This document shows, piece by piece, positions 27,189 to 36,323 of a stretch of DNA of 64,000 bases (the first letter of the stretch is position 1; each line of letters opens with the position of its first letter). The translations under genes and the position numbers were made by a program. Origin of the DNA: Streptomyces sp. DSM 15324 (GTDB lineage Bacteria > Actinomycetota > Actinomycetes > Streptomycetales > Streptomycetaceae); NCBI RefSeq assembly GCF_001514285.1, contig NZ_KQ949041.1, positions 1 through 64,000 on the forward strand, given 5' to 3'. Under the pieces are notes generated by a model. The model saw only the letters and a list, made by a program, of their open reading frames with translations, was not told where the DNA came from and searched no databases.

Positions 27189-29144
27189 ATGGCCGACGTG
27201 ATGCAGGCAGATCCCGTGCTGCGTTCGGGCAGTGGGCAGCAGAAACGGTGCGGCTGCGGCGCGCCCCTGGCGGACGGGGCGCCCAGCGGGGCCGAGGAGC
27301 GCTTCCGCGGGCTGCTGGAGGCCGCGCCGGACGCCATGGTCATCGTCGACGACCGGGGCGCCATCCGGTTGGTCAACGCCCAGACGGAGGCGCTGTTCGG
27401 CTACGGCCGTGAGGAACTCCTCGGCCACCCGGTCGAGTTGCTCATACCGGACCGCTTCCGCGACCAGCACACAGGCCACCGGGGCGCCTACACGTCCAAC
27501 CGCCAGGTGCGGCCCATGGGCGCCGGTCTGGAACTGCACGGACTCCGCAAGGACGGCACCGAGTTCCCCGTGGAGATCAGCCTCAGTCCGCTGGAGACGG
27601 CGGACGGACTACTGGTGTCGGCGGCCGTGCGGGACGTCAGCGACCGCAAGGCGGCCGAGGCCCGGATCAACGAGCTCGCCGCGCTGGTGGAGTCGTCGCA
27701 GGACGCGATCCTCGCGAAGACGCTCGACGGGTACATCACCTACTGGAACGCCGCGGCGCAACGGCTGTACGGCTACACGGCCGAGGAGGTGATAGGACGT
27801 CATGTGTCGTTGCTGGCACCACCGGAGCTGCGGGGCGAGGTCCGCGCCCTGCTGAAGCGGCTGCGGCACGGCGAGAAGGTCGAGCACTTCGAGACCCTAC
27901 GGCTGACCAGCACCAAAACGCTGCTGGACGTGGACGTCACGCTGTGGCCGACGCGGGACACGCACGGCACGGTGGTCGGGGCCTGCGCGATCGTGCGGGA
28001 CATCAGCGACCGCAAGCGCGCCGAGGCCGAACTCACGGCGCTCCTGGAGCAACAGCGGCACATCGCGCTCACCTTGCAGCGCAGTCTGATGGGCACGCCG
28101 CCCGCCCTGCCGGGGCTGGACACGGCGAGCCGCTACCGGCCGGCCACCCAGGGCGCCGGGGTGGGCGGCGACTGGTTCGACCTGATCCCGCTGGGCGCCG
28201 ACCGGGTGGGGGTGCTGATCGGTGACGTGATGGGCCGCGGGCTCGAAGCGGCGGCCGTCATGGGCCAGTTGCGGTCGGCCGCGCACGCGCTGGCGAAGAC
28301 CGGGATGCAACCGCGTCAGCTGATGCGGGCGCTGGACACCTGCGTCGCCGATCTCGACGTCCCCGATCAGCTGGTGACCTGCTGCTACCTCGTCATCGCC
28401 CCGGACGCGGGCACGGTCACCGTCTGCTCGGCGGGTCATCTGCCGGTGCTGGTGGCGGGCGTGGGCGACGGTATCACCGCGCTGCCCTGCCCGGTGAACG
28501 CTCCGCTCGGGGTGGGGGACGTGCTGTACGAGCAGTCCAGCACGGAGATACCGCCGGGTGCCACGCTGGTGCTGTACACGGACGGCCTGGTGGAGACGCC
28601 CGGCAGCGACATCGAGTTCAGGATCGACGAACTCACCATGCTGCTGGAGGGCCTGTTCTCCGGGACGCCGTCGCTGGAGGCCGCCGCCGACCAGGTGCTG
28701 GCGGGTCTGCTGCCGAACGCCGACAGCCACAACGACGACGTGACCCTGCTGTTCGCCAGGCTCCCGGAGCCCCCGCTGGCGGCGGTCACCACCGAACTGG
28801 CGGCCGAACCCTCGTCCGTGCCGCAGGGGCGTGCCTTCCTGCGGCGGACCCTGGCCTCGTGGAACTGCGCGACCCGCGCCGACGACGCGCTGCTGCTGCT
28901 GTCGGAGACGCTGACCAACGCCGTCCTGCACGCCGAGGGCCCGATCGGGCTGCATCTGCACCGCACGGCCACCGATCTCACCGTCGAGGTCGGCGACCGC
29001 AGTCCGCAGTTGCCCCAGCCCCGGCTGGCCACCGAGGAGGAGGAGTCGGGGCGGGGCCTGATCCTGGTCCGGGCCCTCGCCGCCGGCTGGGGGGTGCGGC
29101 CGACGGACGAGGGCAAGACCACCTGGTTCACGCTGAGGCTGTGA
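27189..29144 (+). CDS. PAS-PAS-SpoIIE phosphatase with C-terminal ATPase-like domain
   Basis: 651 residues. PAS 1 is at about 35-155 (RFRGLLEAAPDAMVIVDDRGAI) and PAS 2 at 165-285, each followed by a PAC-type DVSDRK/DISDRK end. The PP2C/SpoIIE domain is at about 305-505 with GGDWFDLIPL, GDVMGRG and HNDDVTLLFA metal sites. A HATPase_c domain is at about 520-650 (LLLSETLTNAVLH, ESGRGLILV). Such proteins combine phosphatase and anti-sigma-like kinase activity in partner-switching stress signalling. A Cys-rich CGCG patch near residue 21 is unusual. The ATG at 27189 is preferred over a GTG at 27177. Confidence 0.9.
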   Translation: MADVMQADPVLRSGSGQQKRCGCGAPLADGAPSGAEERFRGLLEAAPDAMVIVDDRGAIRLVNAQTEALFGYGREELLGHPVELLIPDRFRDQHTGHRGAYTSNRQVRPMGAGLELHGLRKDGTEFPVEISLSPLETADGLLVSAAVRDVSDRKAAEARINELAALVESSQDAILAKTLDGYITYWNAAAQRLYGYTAEEVIGRHVSLLAPPELRGEVRALLKRLRHGEKVEHFETLRLTSTKTLLDVDVTLWPTRDTHGTVVGACAIVRDISDRKRAEAELTALLEQQRHIALTLQRSLMGTPPALPGLDTASRYRPATQGAGVGGDWFDLIPLGADRVGVLIGDVMGRGLEAAAVMGQLRSAAHALAKTGMQPRQLMRALDTCVADLDVPDQLVTCCYLVIAPDAGTVTVCSAGHLPVLVAGVGDGITALPCPVNAPLGVGDVLYEQSSTEIPPGATLVLYTDGLVETPGSDIEFRIDELTMLLEGLFSGTPSLEAAADQVLAGLLPNADSHNDDVTLLFARLPEPPLAAVTTELAAEPSSVPQGRAFLRRTLASWNCATRADDALLLLSETLTNAVLHAEGPIGLHLHRTATDLTVEVGDRSPQLPQPRLATEEEESGRGLILVRALAAGWGVRPTDEGKTTWFTLRL

Positions 29145-30105
29145 GCCCCCGGGACGGGCCGCCGCGGGCCAGTTCGAAGGCGTCCAGATGAGCCTGGACG
29201 TAGGGCACGGCCACCTTCTCCACCTCGACCCGTCCGTCGACGAACGCCGGCTGGACGTTGACCTCGAAGACGACACCGCCGTTCTCCACCGCCAGGTCGA
29301 CGCCGGCGAACGGCAGCCCGACCGAGGCCGTGGCCGCGACGGCCAGCTCGGTCAGGCGCGGCGGCAGGTCGGGCGGGTCGATGTGGACGGGGGTGGCGCC
29401 CCGGCAGGTGTTGCAGGGGGTGTCGGGTTCCGGCTGGAGGTGCTCACGGGCGTGCACGACCTGTCCGCCGAGGACGAAGACGCGGAACTGGTGGCGCAGT
29501 CCGTCGGCGGTGATGTTGCCGGCGTCGCGGGAGAGCATCCAGTCGGTGCCGTGGTCGGCGTAGTAGGCGGTGGCGTACTCCAGCAGGTCGGGGGTGGTGA
29601 CGTGGAAGGTGTCGTCGCCGCCGGTGCCGACGACGGGGCGGGCCCAGGTGTCGCCGCCGAGCCGGTCGAACACGTCGGCCGCCTCCCAGAGGGAGGGCCG
29701 GGACAGCACCGCGGTCTCCATCTGCGCGATGCCGTCGCGGCGGAAGCGGGCCACGGTGAGGTTCTTCTCCGTCGCCGTCCGCCAGGCCTCCGCTCCGCTG
29801 CCCAGCGTCACCACGTCATGGCTGCGCAGGAGTTCCTGGAAGGCCGCCAGGTCCCGCCGGCGGTGCGGGGGGATCTCGTAGAGCAGGACGACGTCGGGGA
29901 CGAAGTCCAGCCCCTCCTCGGGAACCTGGAGCCGTAACCGGCCCCCGTCACGGACGCCGCGGCCACGGCCTCCGGTGGCGAAGTGCCGGGAGTCGACTCG
30001 GACGGGCGGTGCGCCGGTGAGCAGGTCCACCGCGTCGGCGAGGTACTCCCGGCAGCCTTCGGACGAGGTGGGATCGGCGATCAGGGCGATGCTCGGTCGG
30101 GACAC
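29128..30105 (-). CDS. ATP-grasp (RimK-like) domain protein
   Basis: 325 residues. The C-terminal two-thirds show an ATP-grasp ligase layout: TEKNLTVARF, WARPVVGTGGDDTF, FRVFVLGGQVVHA and the Mg/ATP end GVDLAVENGGVVFEVNVQPAF. A CNTC pair interrupts the nucleotide region. Substrate and product are unknown. The 3' end overlaps the convergent SpoIIE gene by 17 bp. Confidence 0.8.
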   Translation of the reverse strand: MSRPSIALIADPTSSEGCREYLADAVDLLTGAPPVRVDSRHFATGGRGRGVRDGGRLRLQVPEEGLDFVPDVVLLYEIPPHRRRDLAAFQELLRSHDVVTLGSGAEAWRTATEKNLTVARFRRDGIAQMETAVLSRPSLWEAADVFDRLGGDTWARPVVGTGGDDTFHVTTPDLLEYATAYYADHGTDWMLSRDAGNITADGLRHQFRVFVLGGQVVHAREHLQPEPDTPCNTCRGATPVHIDPPDLPPRLTELAVAATASVGLPFAGVDLAVENGGVVFEVNVQPAFVDGRVEVEKVAVPYVQAHLDAFELARGGPSRGLTASA

Positions 30106-30444
30106 AGCGGCCTCCAGTGATGTCGACGCGCGCTCGCGTCCGCGGGTACCCTCGTACGCGCGGTGCGAGCGGTGTCACGGATGGTGCCTGTCGCGCGGCG
30201 GTCCTCGCGCCGGTCGCCCTGGGAGCCGCGCCGGCGTGCGGGAGCCGAACCGGGGGGCCGGGCGGACGCCCGGCCGGGACCACGGGGATGTCGCCCCGCC
30301 GGATCCGCGTGCAGGGCTGGCCGACCACTGTAGGCGCCGGGCGAGGCGCCGTGCCAGGGCGCACACGCGCCGTCGTCCTGCCCCTCGCCCTGCGCCGTCC
30401 GCCCCCGGTCGTGCGCCCTGCCCGGCCGCGCGTGACCTGCCGTC
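30106..30444. other. Intergenic, no supported gene
   Basis: 339 bp between the ATP-grasp start and the phosphoketolase stop. Open frames run in several phases, as expected from base composition, but none has a domain. No clear terminator or dyad was seen. Confidence 0.5.
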
Positions 30445-32829
30445 TCAGCCGTCCCAGGACCAGTCCGCGACCTCGGGAAGGTCGGTGCCGTGGACCCGGA
30501 TCCAGTCATGGTGGCGCAGTCGCGCGTCCTCCATCCGCTGCCGTACGGCCGCCGCGCGGACCGCGAGACCGGGGACCCGGTCGATGACGTCCATGACCAG
30601 GCGGTAGCGGTCGAGGTCGTTGCGGACGACCATGTCGAAGGGCGTGGTCGTGGTGCCGATCTCCTTGTAGCCGCGCACATGGAGATGGCCGTGCCCGGCC
30701 CGGCTGTAGGCGAGGCGGTGGATCAGCCACGGATAGCCGTGGTAGGCGAAGATCACCGGTTTGTCGGCGGTGAACAGTCCGTCGTACTCGAAGTCGCTCA
30801 TGCCGTGCGGGTGTTCGCCGCTCGGCATGAGGCGGGCGATGTCGACGACGTTGACGACACGGACGGCGAGCTCGGGCAGGTTGCGGCGGAGCAACTGGGC
30901 GGCGGCCAGCACCTCCTGGGTCGGGACGTCGCCGGCACAGGCGAGGACGACATCGGGTTCGCGGCTGCCGTTCTCGGTGCCGGCCCAGTCCCAGATCCCG
31001 GCGCCGCGCGCGCAGTGGACCCGGGCGGCGTCCATGGACAGCCAGTCGAAACAGGGCTGTTTCCCGGCGACGACGACGTTGACGTAGTCGCGGCTGCGCA
31101 GGACGTGGTCCGCGACCGACAGCAGGGTGTTGGCGTCCGGCGGGAGGTACACCCGTACGGCTTCGGGACTCTTGTTGAGGATGTGGTCGACGAAACCGGG
31201 GTCCTGGTGGGAGAAGCCGTTGTGGTCCTGGCGCCACACGTGTGAGGTGAGCAGGTAGTTGAGGGAGGCGATGGAGGCGCGCCAGGGCAGTCGCCGGGTC
31301 ACCCGGAGCCACTTGATGTGCTGGTTGACCATGGAGTCGACGATGTGCACGAACGCCTCGTAGCAGGAGAACAGTCCGTGACGGCCCGTCAGGAGGTAGC
31401 CCTCCAGCCAGCCCTGGCAGGTGTGTTCGGAGAGGATCTCCATCACCCGGCCGTGCCGGTCCAGGTGTTCGTCGACCTGGAGCGTCTGCGCCTGCCAGGC
31501 CTTGCCGCTCGCGCCGTAGACGGCCTGAAGGCGGTTGGAGGCGGTCTCGTCGGGGCCGACCAGCCGGAAGTCCCGGCGCCCGGCGGTGGACCGCATGACG
31601 TCCTCGAGCAACTGGCCGAGAACGCGGGTGGGTTCGTGCAGGGTCGTGCCGGGCTTGTCGACCGGGACGGCGTAGGAGTCGAGGGCGGGCAGGGGGAGTT
31701 CACGCAGGAGGAGGCCGCCGTTGGCGTGCGGGGTGGCGCCGAGGCGGCGGGTGCCGTCGGGGACGCAGGCGAGGACGTCGAGGCGGGGCGCGCCGTGGGC
31801 GTCGAAGAGTTCCTCGGGCCGGTAGGAGCGCAGCCAGGCCTCCAGCTGGCGCAGATGGTCGGGGTTGTCCCGGACGGCGGACAGCGGGACCTGGTGGGCG
31901 CGCCAGGTGCCCTCCACGGGCAGCCGGTCGACATGGGCGGGCCCGGTCCAGCCCTTCGGGGTGCGCAGCACGATGACGGGCCAGCGGGGCCGCTCCCCGG
32001 CGCCCTCCACCCGGGCGGCGCGCTGCAGGGCGGCGATGCGGTCCAGCGCGGTGTCCATGGCCTGCGCCATCGCGCGGTGGACGGCGTACGGCTCGTCGCC
32101 GGTGACGTGGATGGGGTCGTGGCCGTAGCCGCGCAGCAGCTCGTCGAGTTCCGGCTCGGGGATACGGGCCAGCACGGTCGGGTTGGCGATCTTGTAGCCG
32201 TTGAGGTGGAGGATCGGCAGGACCGCGCCGTCGTGGACCGGGTCGAGGAACTTGTTGGAGTGCCAGGAGGCGGCCAGCGGCCCGGTCTCCGCCTCGCCGT
32301 CGCCGATCACACAGGCCACCAGCAGGTCGGGGTTGTCGAGCGCGGCGCCGTAGGCGTGGGAGAGGGAGTAGCCGAGCTCGCCGCCCTCGTGGATCGAGCC
32401 GGGCGTCTCGGGGGCGACATGGCTGGGGATGCCGCCGGGGAAGGAGAACTGCCGGAACAGCCGGGCCATACCGGGCGCGTCCCGGGTGACGTCGGGGTAG
32501 GTCTCGGTGTACGACCCCTCCAGCCAGGAGTTGGCGACCACCGCCGGGCCGCCGTGCCCGGGGCCCCACACGCACAGGGCGTTCAGATCACGGTTGCGGA
32601 TCACCCGGTTGAGGTGGGTGTAGACGAGGTTGAGGCCGGGTGAGGTGCCCCAGTGGCCGAGCAGCCTCGGCTTGACGTGCTCGGGGCGCAGCGGCTCGGT
32701 GAGCAGGGGGTTGGCCATGAGGTAGATCTGGCCGACGGACAGGTAGTTGGCGGCGCGCCAGTGGGCGTGCAGTGTCCTGAGCTCGTCGTCGGACAGCCGG
32801 GCGGAGGACTGCTGCGGTTCGACGGGCAT
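30445..32829 (-). CDS. xfp: Phosphoketolase (xylulose-5-phosphate/fructose-6-phosphate)
   Basis: A 794-residue ThDP enzyme that splits xylulose 5-phosphate (or fructose 6-phosphate) with phosphate to acetyl phosphate and glyceraldehyde 3-phosphate (or erythrose 4-phosphate). GHWGTSPG is at 58-65, GPGHGG at 89-94, and the ThDP motif GDGEAETGPLAASWHSNKF at 176-194. SHQDPGF and YLPPDANTLL lie in the second domain. The ATG at 32829 follows GGAAGGGA. An 821-codon reading is open but unsupported. The upstream neighbour is a pentose-phosphate isomerase-like gene. Confidence 0.95.
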   Translation of the reverse strand: MPVEPQQSSARLSDDELRTLHAHWRAANYLSVGQIYLMANPLLTEPLRPEHVKPRLLGHWGTSPGLNLVYTHLNRVIRNRDLNALCVWGPGHGGPAVVANSWLEGSYTETYPDVTRDAPGMARLFRQFSFPGGIPSHVAPETPGSIHEGGELGYSLSHAYGAALDNPDLLVACVIGDGEAETGPLAASWHSNKFLDPVHDGAVLPILHLNGYKIANPTVLARIPEPELDELLRGYGHDPIHVTGDEPYAVHRAMAQAMDTALDRIAALQRAARVEGAGERPRWPVIVLRTPKGWTGPAHVDRLPVEGTWRAHQVPLSAVRDNPDHLRQLEAWLRSYRPEELFDAHGAPRLDVLACVPDGTRRLGATPHANGGLLLRELPLPALDSYAVPVDKPGTTLHEPTRVLGQLLEDVMRSTAGRRDFRLVGPDETASNRLQAVYGASGKAWQAQTLQVDEHLDRHGRVMEILSEHTCQGWLEGYLLTGRHGLFSCYEAFVHIVDSMVNQHIKWLRVTRRLPWRASIASLNYLLTSHVWRQDHNGFSHQDPGFVDHILNKSPEAVRVYLPPDANTLLSVADHVLRSRDYVNVVVAGKQPCFDWLSMDAARVHCARGAGIWDWAGTENGSREPDVVLACAGDVPTQEVLAAAQLLRRNLPELAVRVVNVVDIARLMPSGEHPHGMSDFEYDGLFTADKPVIFAYHGYPWLIHRLAYSRAGHGHLHVRGYKEIGTTTTPFDMVVRNDLDRYRLVMDVIDRVPGLAVRAAAVRQRMEDARLRHHDWIRVHGTDLPEVADWSWDG

Positions 32830-32962
32830 CACGGGTTCCCTTCCGGAGGGGGGTCGCGCGCGGGTGTGTGCCGGACCGTACCTCCCCACTCTCCCCGGTC
32901 CGCCGGGCACCCGACAGGGCCGACCGGCCCATACGGCCGAGCGGATGCGCCCTCAAGGGCTC

Positions 32963-33418
32963 TCAGGGCATGGTTCGGCCCGAGTCGAGACCGTCGACGT
33001 GCCGCACGTTGCGGCGGTCCTCGGCGTCCGGGCTGGGCTCCGCGCCGAACCAGGCGTCCAGGATCTCCTTGAGCAGCGGCTCGGAGGTCAGGCGCAGGCT
33101 GAGGGCGAGGACGTTCGCGTCGTTCCAGCGGCGGGCGCCGTCGGCGGTGTAGGCGTCGACGCACAGGGCGGCCCGCACACCGGCGACCTTGTTGGCGGCG
33201 ATCGACGCGCCCGTGCCGGTCCAGCAGCACACCACGGCCTGCTCCGAGATCCCGTCGGACACGTCCCGCGCCGCGGCCTCCGCACACACGGCCCACTGCG
33301 GGTCGTCGCCGGGACGCAGTGCGCCGTGGGTCACGACGTCGTGCCCGCGGCCGCGCAGCTCCGAGACGAGGGTGCGCGCCACGGCTTCGTCCATGTCCGA
33401 GGAGACGGAGATCCGCAT
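32963..33418 (-). CDS. RpiB/LacA/LacB family sugar-phosphate isomerase
   Basis: 151 residues with RISVSSDMDEAVARTLVSELRGRGHDV, the active-site Cys segment AVVCCWTGTGASIAANKVAGVRAALC and a DANVLALSLRLT strand. These are typical of RpiB-like isomerases that convert ribose 5-phosphate and ribulose 5-phosphate or related sugars. It lies 133 bp upstream of phosphoketolase on the same strand, suggesting joint pentose-phosphate use. The longer upstream open frame is not supported. Confidence 0.88.
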   Translation of the reverse strand: MRISVSSDMDEAVARTLVSELRGRGHDVVTHGALRPGDDPQWAVCAEAAARDVSDGISEQAVVCCWTGTGASIAANKVAGVRAALCVDAYTADGARRWNDANVLALSLRLTSEPLLKEILDAWFGAEPSPDAEDRRNVRHVDGLDSGRTMP

Positions 33419-33879
33419 GTCCCGGAGCCTACTGAGCGGAGCCGGTGCTGTCGCCCCCGGAGTCGGGCTGAAGTGGGCCGCCGGGTGCCGTCTCGTGGCC
33501 CACGCCCTGCGCGCCCCCGAGGGAGGGGGACGTCGGCGCGACGGCGACCCCGGCACGCGGTTCCCCTCCCGGACCGGCGGGACCCACGTCCGGGACCGTA
33601 CGGCGTCGGGGAGAGCCCGTCTGCTCGGCGCTCGGCATTCCGGCGACGCCGTCGACCCCGACGACGCCGAGCGCCCGGCACCCGCGCCGCCCGGCACCTC
33701 CCGGCGATGTCCCGAGCGGACGTGAGCAGCGCTCTCGCGTTCCGCGGGACGCGGCACATCGAGCCGGTGCGGGGCGCGTCCCGCGCGCGCGGGTTCCGTC
33801 ACGGGGGTCACCTGGGGGGGACGGAGACCCGCCCCGTCCGTCGCGTCCGTCCTGGACCCGGCCCACCGACCGGGGCGGA
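33419..33879. other. Intergenic, no supported gene
   Basis: 461 bp with no domain-bearing frame on either strand. It separates the isomerase start from the stop of the next minus-strand gene and presumably contains the isomerase promoter. No clear box was assigned. Confidence 0.5.
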
Positions 33880-34761
33880 TCAGCGCCCGCCGTTCTCCCA
33901 CGAACCCCTGGTCAGTCCCACCGGGTTGGCGGGCGGGACGATCCCCGAGTCCAGGACGGTCCGGGCCAGCGGGGTGAGCAGTCCTGCGAGGCGGGCGGTG
34001 GTCTCGGTGCCGAGGGCCTCCCAGGGCCGGGCGGCCGCGGCGTCCGTGTCGGCCTCGATCTCGTCGCGGGCGGCCGCCCCCTCCTTGGTGAGCCGTCCGC
34101 CCTCGTCGAGCCAGCCGCGCGCGACCAACCGGGCCCGCGCCGCCCGCCAGGGTTCCGGGCCCCACTTGCGGGTCTGCCGTTGCGCCTCCTCGTCCGACTC
34201 CCCCGCCGCGCACTTGAGCACCATCGCCTCGACCGGCCCCACACCCCGGGCGACGAGGACGGCGACATGGCCGTCGCCCCGGTGTTCGCGCAGGGTGGTC
34301 AGGGCCTGCCAGAGTCGGACGTGCGGCTCGGCCGGGCGGGTGAGCGCCTGGTTGGCGGCGCCGAGCACCCGCCCCGCCGTGTCCGCGGCCTCGGCCGCCG
34401 CCCAGGCCAGGTCGGCCGCCTCGGCCATCTCCTCGGAGGCGACGACCTCGGGTCCGTACACCTCGGTCATGGCGGCCCCGACCGCCCGCGCGCGTACCGC
34501 GAGGACGTCGGCCGGGTCGGCGTACCCCCAGGCGTCCGGCAGCGCGCGGGTGACGCGGTCGGGGTGGAAGACGTAGAAGCAACTGGTGACCACCGAGGCG
34601 GGCGCGGGGCCGAGCGGAGCCGCGCGCAGGGCGAAGTAGCCCATCCAGTAGCCGCGCAGGCCCAGGTCGTCGGCGGCCCGGCGGACCTCGGGGGTGAAGT
34701 AGACCAGGTCGTGGACCGGTTCGAACCGCTCCCACAGGCTGCGTGCGACGGTCTCCCCCAC
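33880..34761 (-). CDS. SCO6745-family protein
   Basis: 293 residues of a helical family common in Streptomyces. LVYFTPEVRRAADDLGLRGYWMGYFALRAAPLG is the diagnostic N-terminus, followed by VFHPDRVTRALPDAW. The C-terminal part has a winged-helix-like stretch with LVARGWLDEGGRLTKEG. The biochemical role is unknown. The ATG at 34761 begins the conserved part. Confidence 0.85.
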   Translation of the reverse strand: MGETVARSLWERFEPVHDLVYFTPEVRRAADDLGLRGYWMGYFALRAAPLGPAPASVVTSCFYVFHPDRVTRALPDAWGYADPADVLAVRARAVGAAMTEVYGPEVVASEEMAEAADLAWAAAEAADTAGRVLGAANQALTRPAEPHVRLWQALTTLREHRGDGHVAVLVARGVGPVEAMVLKCAAGESDEEAQRQTRKWGPEPWRAARARLVARGWLDEGGRLTKEGAAARDEIEADTDAAAARPWEALGTETTARLAGLLTPLARTVLDSGIVPPANPVGLTRGSWENGGR

Positions 34762-34872
34762 GGTGGTCCTCCCCGTTCGCCGGCGGCGGCTGCCGGTAGG
34801 AAGCTTCGGTCATGACAGCGGTCCCGACAACCCCACGAGGGCGTTGTCGGTGGTCGCGTCTAGCCTGCGTCC

Positions 34873-35400
34873 ATGACTGAGACGATCACCGACGACCGCC
34901 GCTTCCCGCCCGCCCTGGCCGAGGTGGCCACGGCGGACTTCCCCTACGACGACGGGGACGGCTTCGACTTCGAGCCGTACGACGTCTTCGACTCCGCGGA
35001 GGAGACCACCGACTGGATCCGCGACTGGACCGGCAACCCCGAACTCGACGGCGCCGCCTACCGGGTCTTCGGCCAGGACGGCACGGGCGGACTCGCAGCC
35101 CTGTGGTGCGTGCGCCCCGGGTTGCCGCTCGGCGAGCAGCCGGTGGTGTTCCTCGGCTCGGAGGGCGAGGTCGGGGTGGTGGCGGGGAACCTGTCGGACT
35201 TCCTGTGGGTCCTCGCCGACGGCTACGGCCCCATGGAGGCCGCGCTGTACCCCGACCGCGACGTCCGCCCCCAGCCGGAACTCGCCGAGTTGGCCGCCCG
35301 GCACGCCACCACCCCGCGCCGTCCCGCCCGCGCGGTCATCGAGGAGGCGAAGGCCGAGTTCCCGACGTTCGAGGACGACCTGTCCGCGCTGTGCCGCTGA
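34873..35400 (+). CDS. SMI1/KNR4-like protein
   Basis: 175 residues. The FEPYDVFDSAEETTDWI segment, VFLGSEGEVGVVAGNLSDFLWVLADGYGPMEA and the C-terminal EFPTFEDDL resemble SMI1/KNR4 (SUKH) immunity-type folds. The family often serves as immunity to polymorphic toxins. No toxin gene is adjacent here. Its last 65 bp overlap the convergent hydrolase gene. Confidence 0.72.
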   Translation: MTETITDDRRFPPALAEVATADFPYDDGDGFDFEPYDVFDSAEETTDWIRDWTGNPELDGAAYRVFGQDGTGGLAALWCVRPGLPLGEQPVVFLGSEGEVGVVAGNLSDFLWVLADGYGPMEAALYPDRDVRPQPELAELAARHATTPRRPARAVIEEAKAEFPTFEDDLSALCR

Positions 35401-36238
35401 GGCCGGCCGCCGGGGCGAGGAACGCCGCGACGGTCTCGGCGAACCGCGCGGAGTCGTCCAGCCAGGGGTAGTGCCCCGCTCCCGGCTGGACGACGAGGGC
35501 CCCGTCCGGGAACAGTCCGGCGAACTCCGCGACCGAGCGGGGCGGGCTGTTGACATCGAACTCACCGGCGAGCAGCAGGACGGGGGCGAGGAGGGCGGCG
35601 AGCGCGGCACGGGTGGCCGCGGGGGTGAAGGCCCCCTCGGCACCGAAGCGGGCGGCGATCCGCTCGTCGGCGGGGCGCGCAAGCGCATGGTGCTGCCGGG
35701 CGGCCTCGTCCCATCGGCCGTGGAAGAAGGGGGCGATCGCCTCCGCGTCCGCGGGCCCGCCCCGGGTGAGCGTCTGCAGAGCTGCGTACGCCCGCGGGAA
35801 CCATGGCTCGTCCTTCCTGAGCCGCGCGAGCTCACGTCGTGTCGCCCCGGTGATCTCGATGCCGACGGCCCGGGTCCCCGGGGTGACGAGCACGAGTCGT
35901 GCGAGGCGCCCGGGATGCCGGGCGGCGTACTGCGTCACGACGTTCGCCCCTGCGGAGTGGCCGAGGAGGTCGATCCGGGTCAGCCCGAGATGCGCACGCA
36001 GGGCCTCGACGTCGTCGACGAGCCGGTCGCAGCGGTAGGAGGAGGCGTCCTCGGGGATCGCGGACCGCCCGGTGCCGCGCAGGTCCAGGACGATCAGCCG
36101 GTGCCCCGCGGACAGACCGCCGAGATCCCCGAGGTAGGCGGAGTCCGTGGGGCCGCCGGGGACACAGACCAGAGGGGTTCCGACGCCCGTCTCGCGGTAG
36201 GCGAGCCGGGTGCCGTCAGGGGCGCGGAAAGTGGGCAT
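35336..36238 (-). CDS. Alpha/beta hydrolase
   Basis: 300 residues. The nucleophile elbow LLGHSAGANV puts the catalytic Ser at 95, the acid is in LLAGEFDVNSP and the His in GAGHYPWLD. The oxyanion loop VCVPGGPTD is of the proline-iminopeptidase type. The ATG at 36238 is chosen. An ATG at 36259 lies inside the palindromic operator. It is divergent from the HTH gene and probably controlled by it. The substrate is unknown. Confidence 0.88.
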   Translation of the reverse strand: MPTFRAPDGTRLAYRETGVGTPLVCVPGGPTDSAYLGDLGGLSAGHRLIVLDLRGTGRSAIPEDASSYRCDRLVDDVEALRAHLGLTRIDLLGHSAGANVVTQYAARHPGRLARLVLVTPGTRAVGIEITGATRRELARLRKDEPWFPRAYAALQTLTRGGPADAEAIAPFFHGRWDEAARQHHALARPADERIAARFGAEGAFTPAATRAALAALLAPVLLLAGEFDVNSPPRSVAEFAGLFPDGALVVQPGAGHYPWLDDSARFAETVAAFLAPAAGLSGTARTGRPRTSGTRPSPPR

Positions 36239-36256
36239 GCGCTGGATTCTGGCAGC

Positions 36257-36323
36257 CATAACCTGGTTGTACAACCTGGTTATGGTGATCGAGTCCGCGC
36301 CGAGCAGGGTGTATAACCGGGTT
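36257..36323. promoter_or_regulatory. Three AACCNGGTT repeats in a divergent promoter
   Basis: AACCTGGTT occurs at 36260-36268 and 36273-36281, inside the near-palindrome CATAACC...GGTTATG (36257-36284). AACCGGGTT lies at 36315-36323. The centres are 13 and 42 bp apart. The third copy overlaps TATAAC (36312-36317), a -10-like box, and directly abuts the GTG at 36324. The layout fits an autoregulated divergent pair. Confidence 0.75.
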
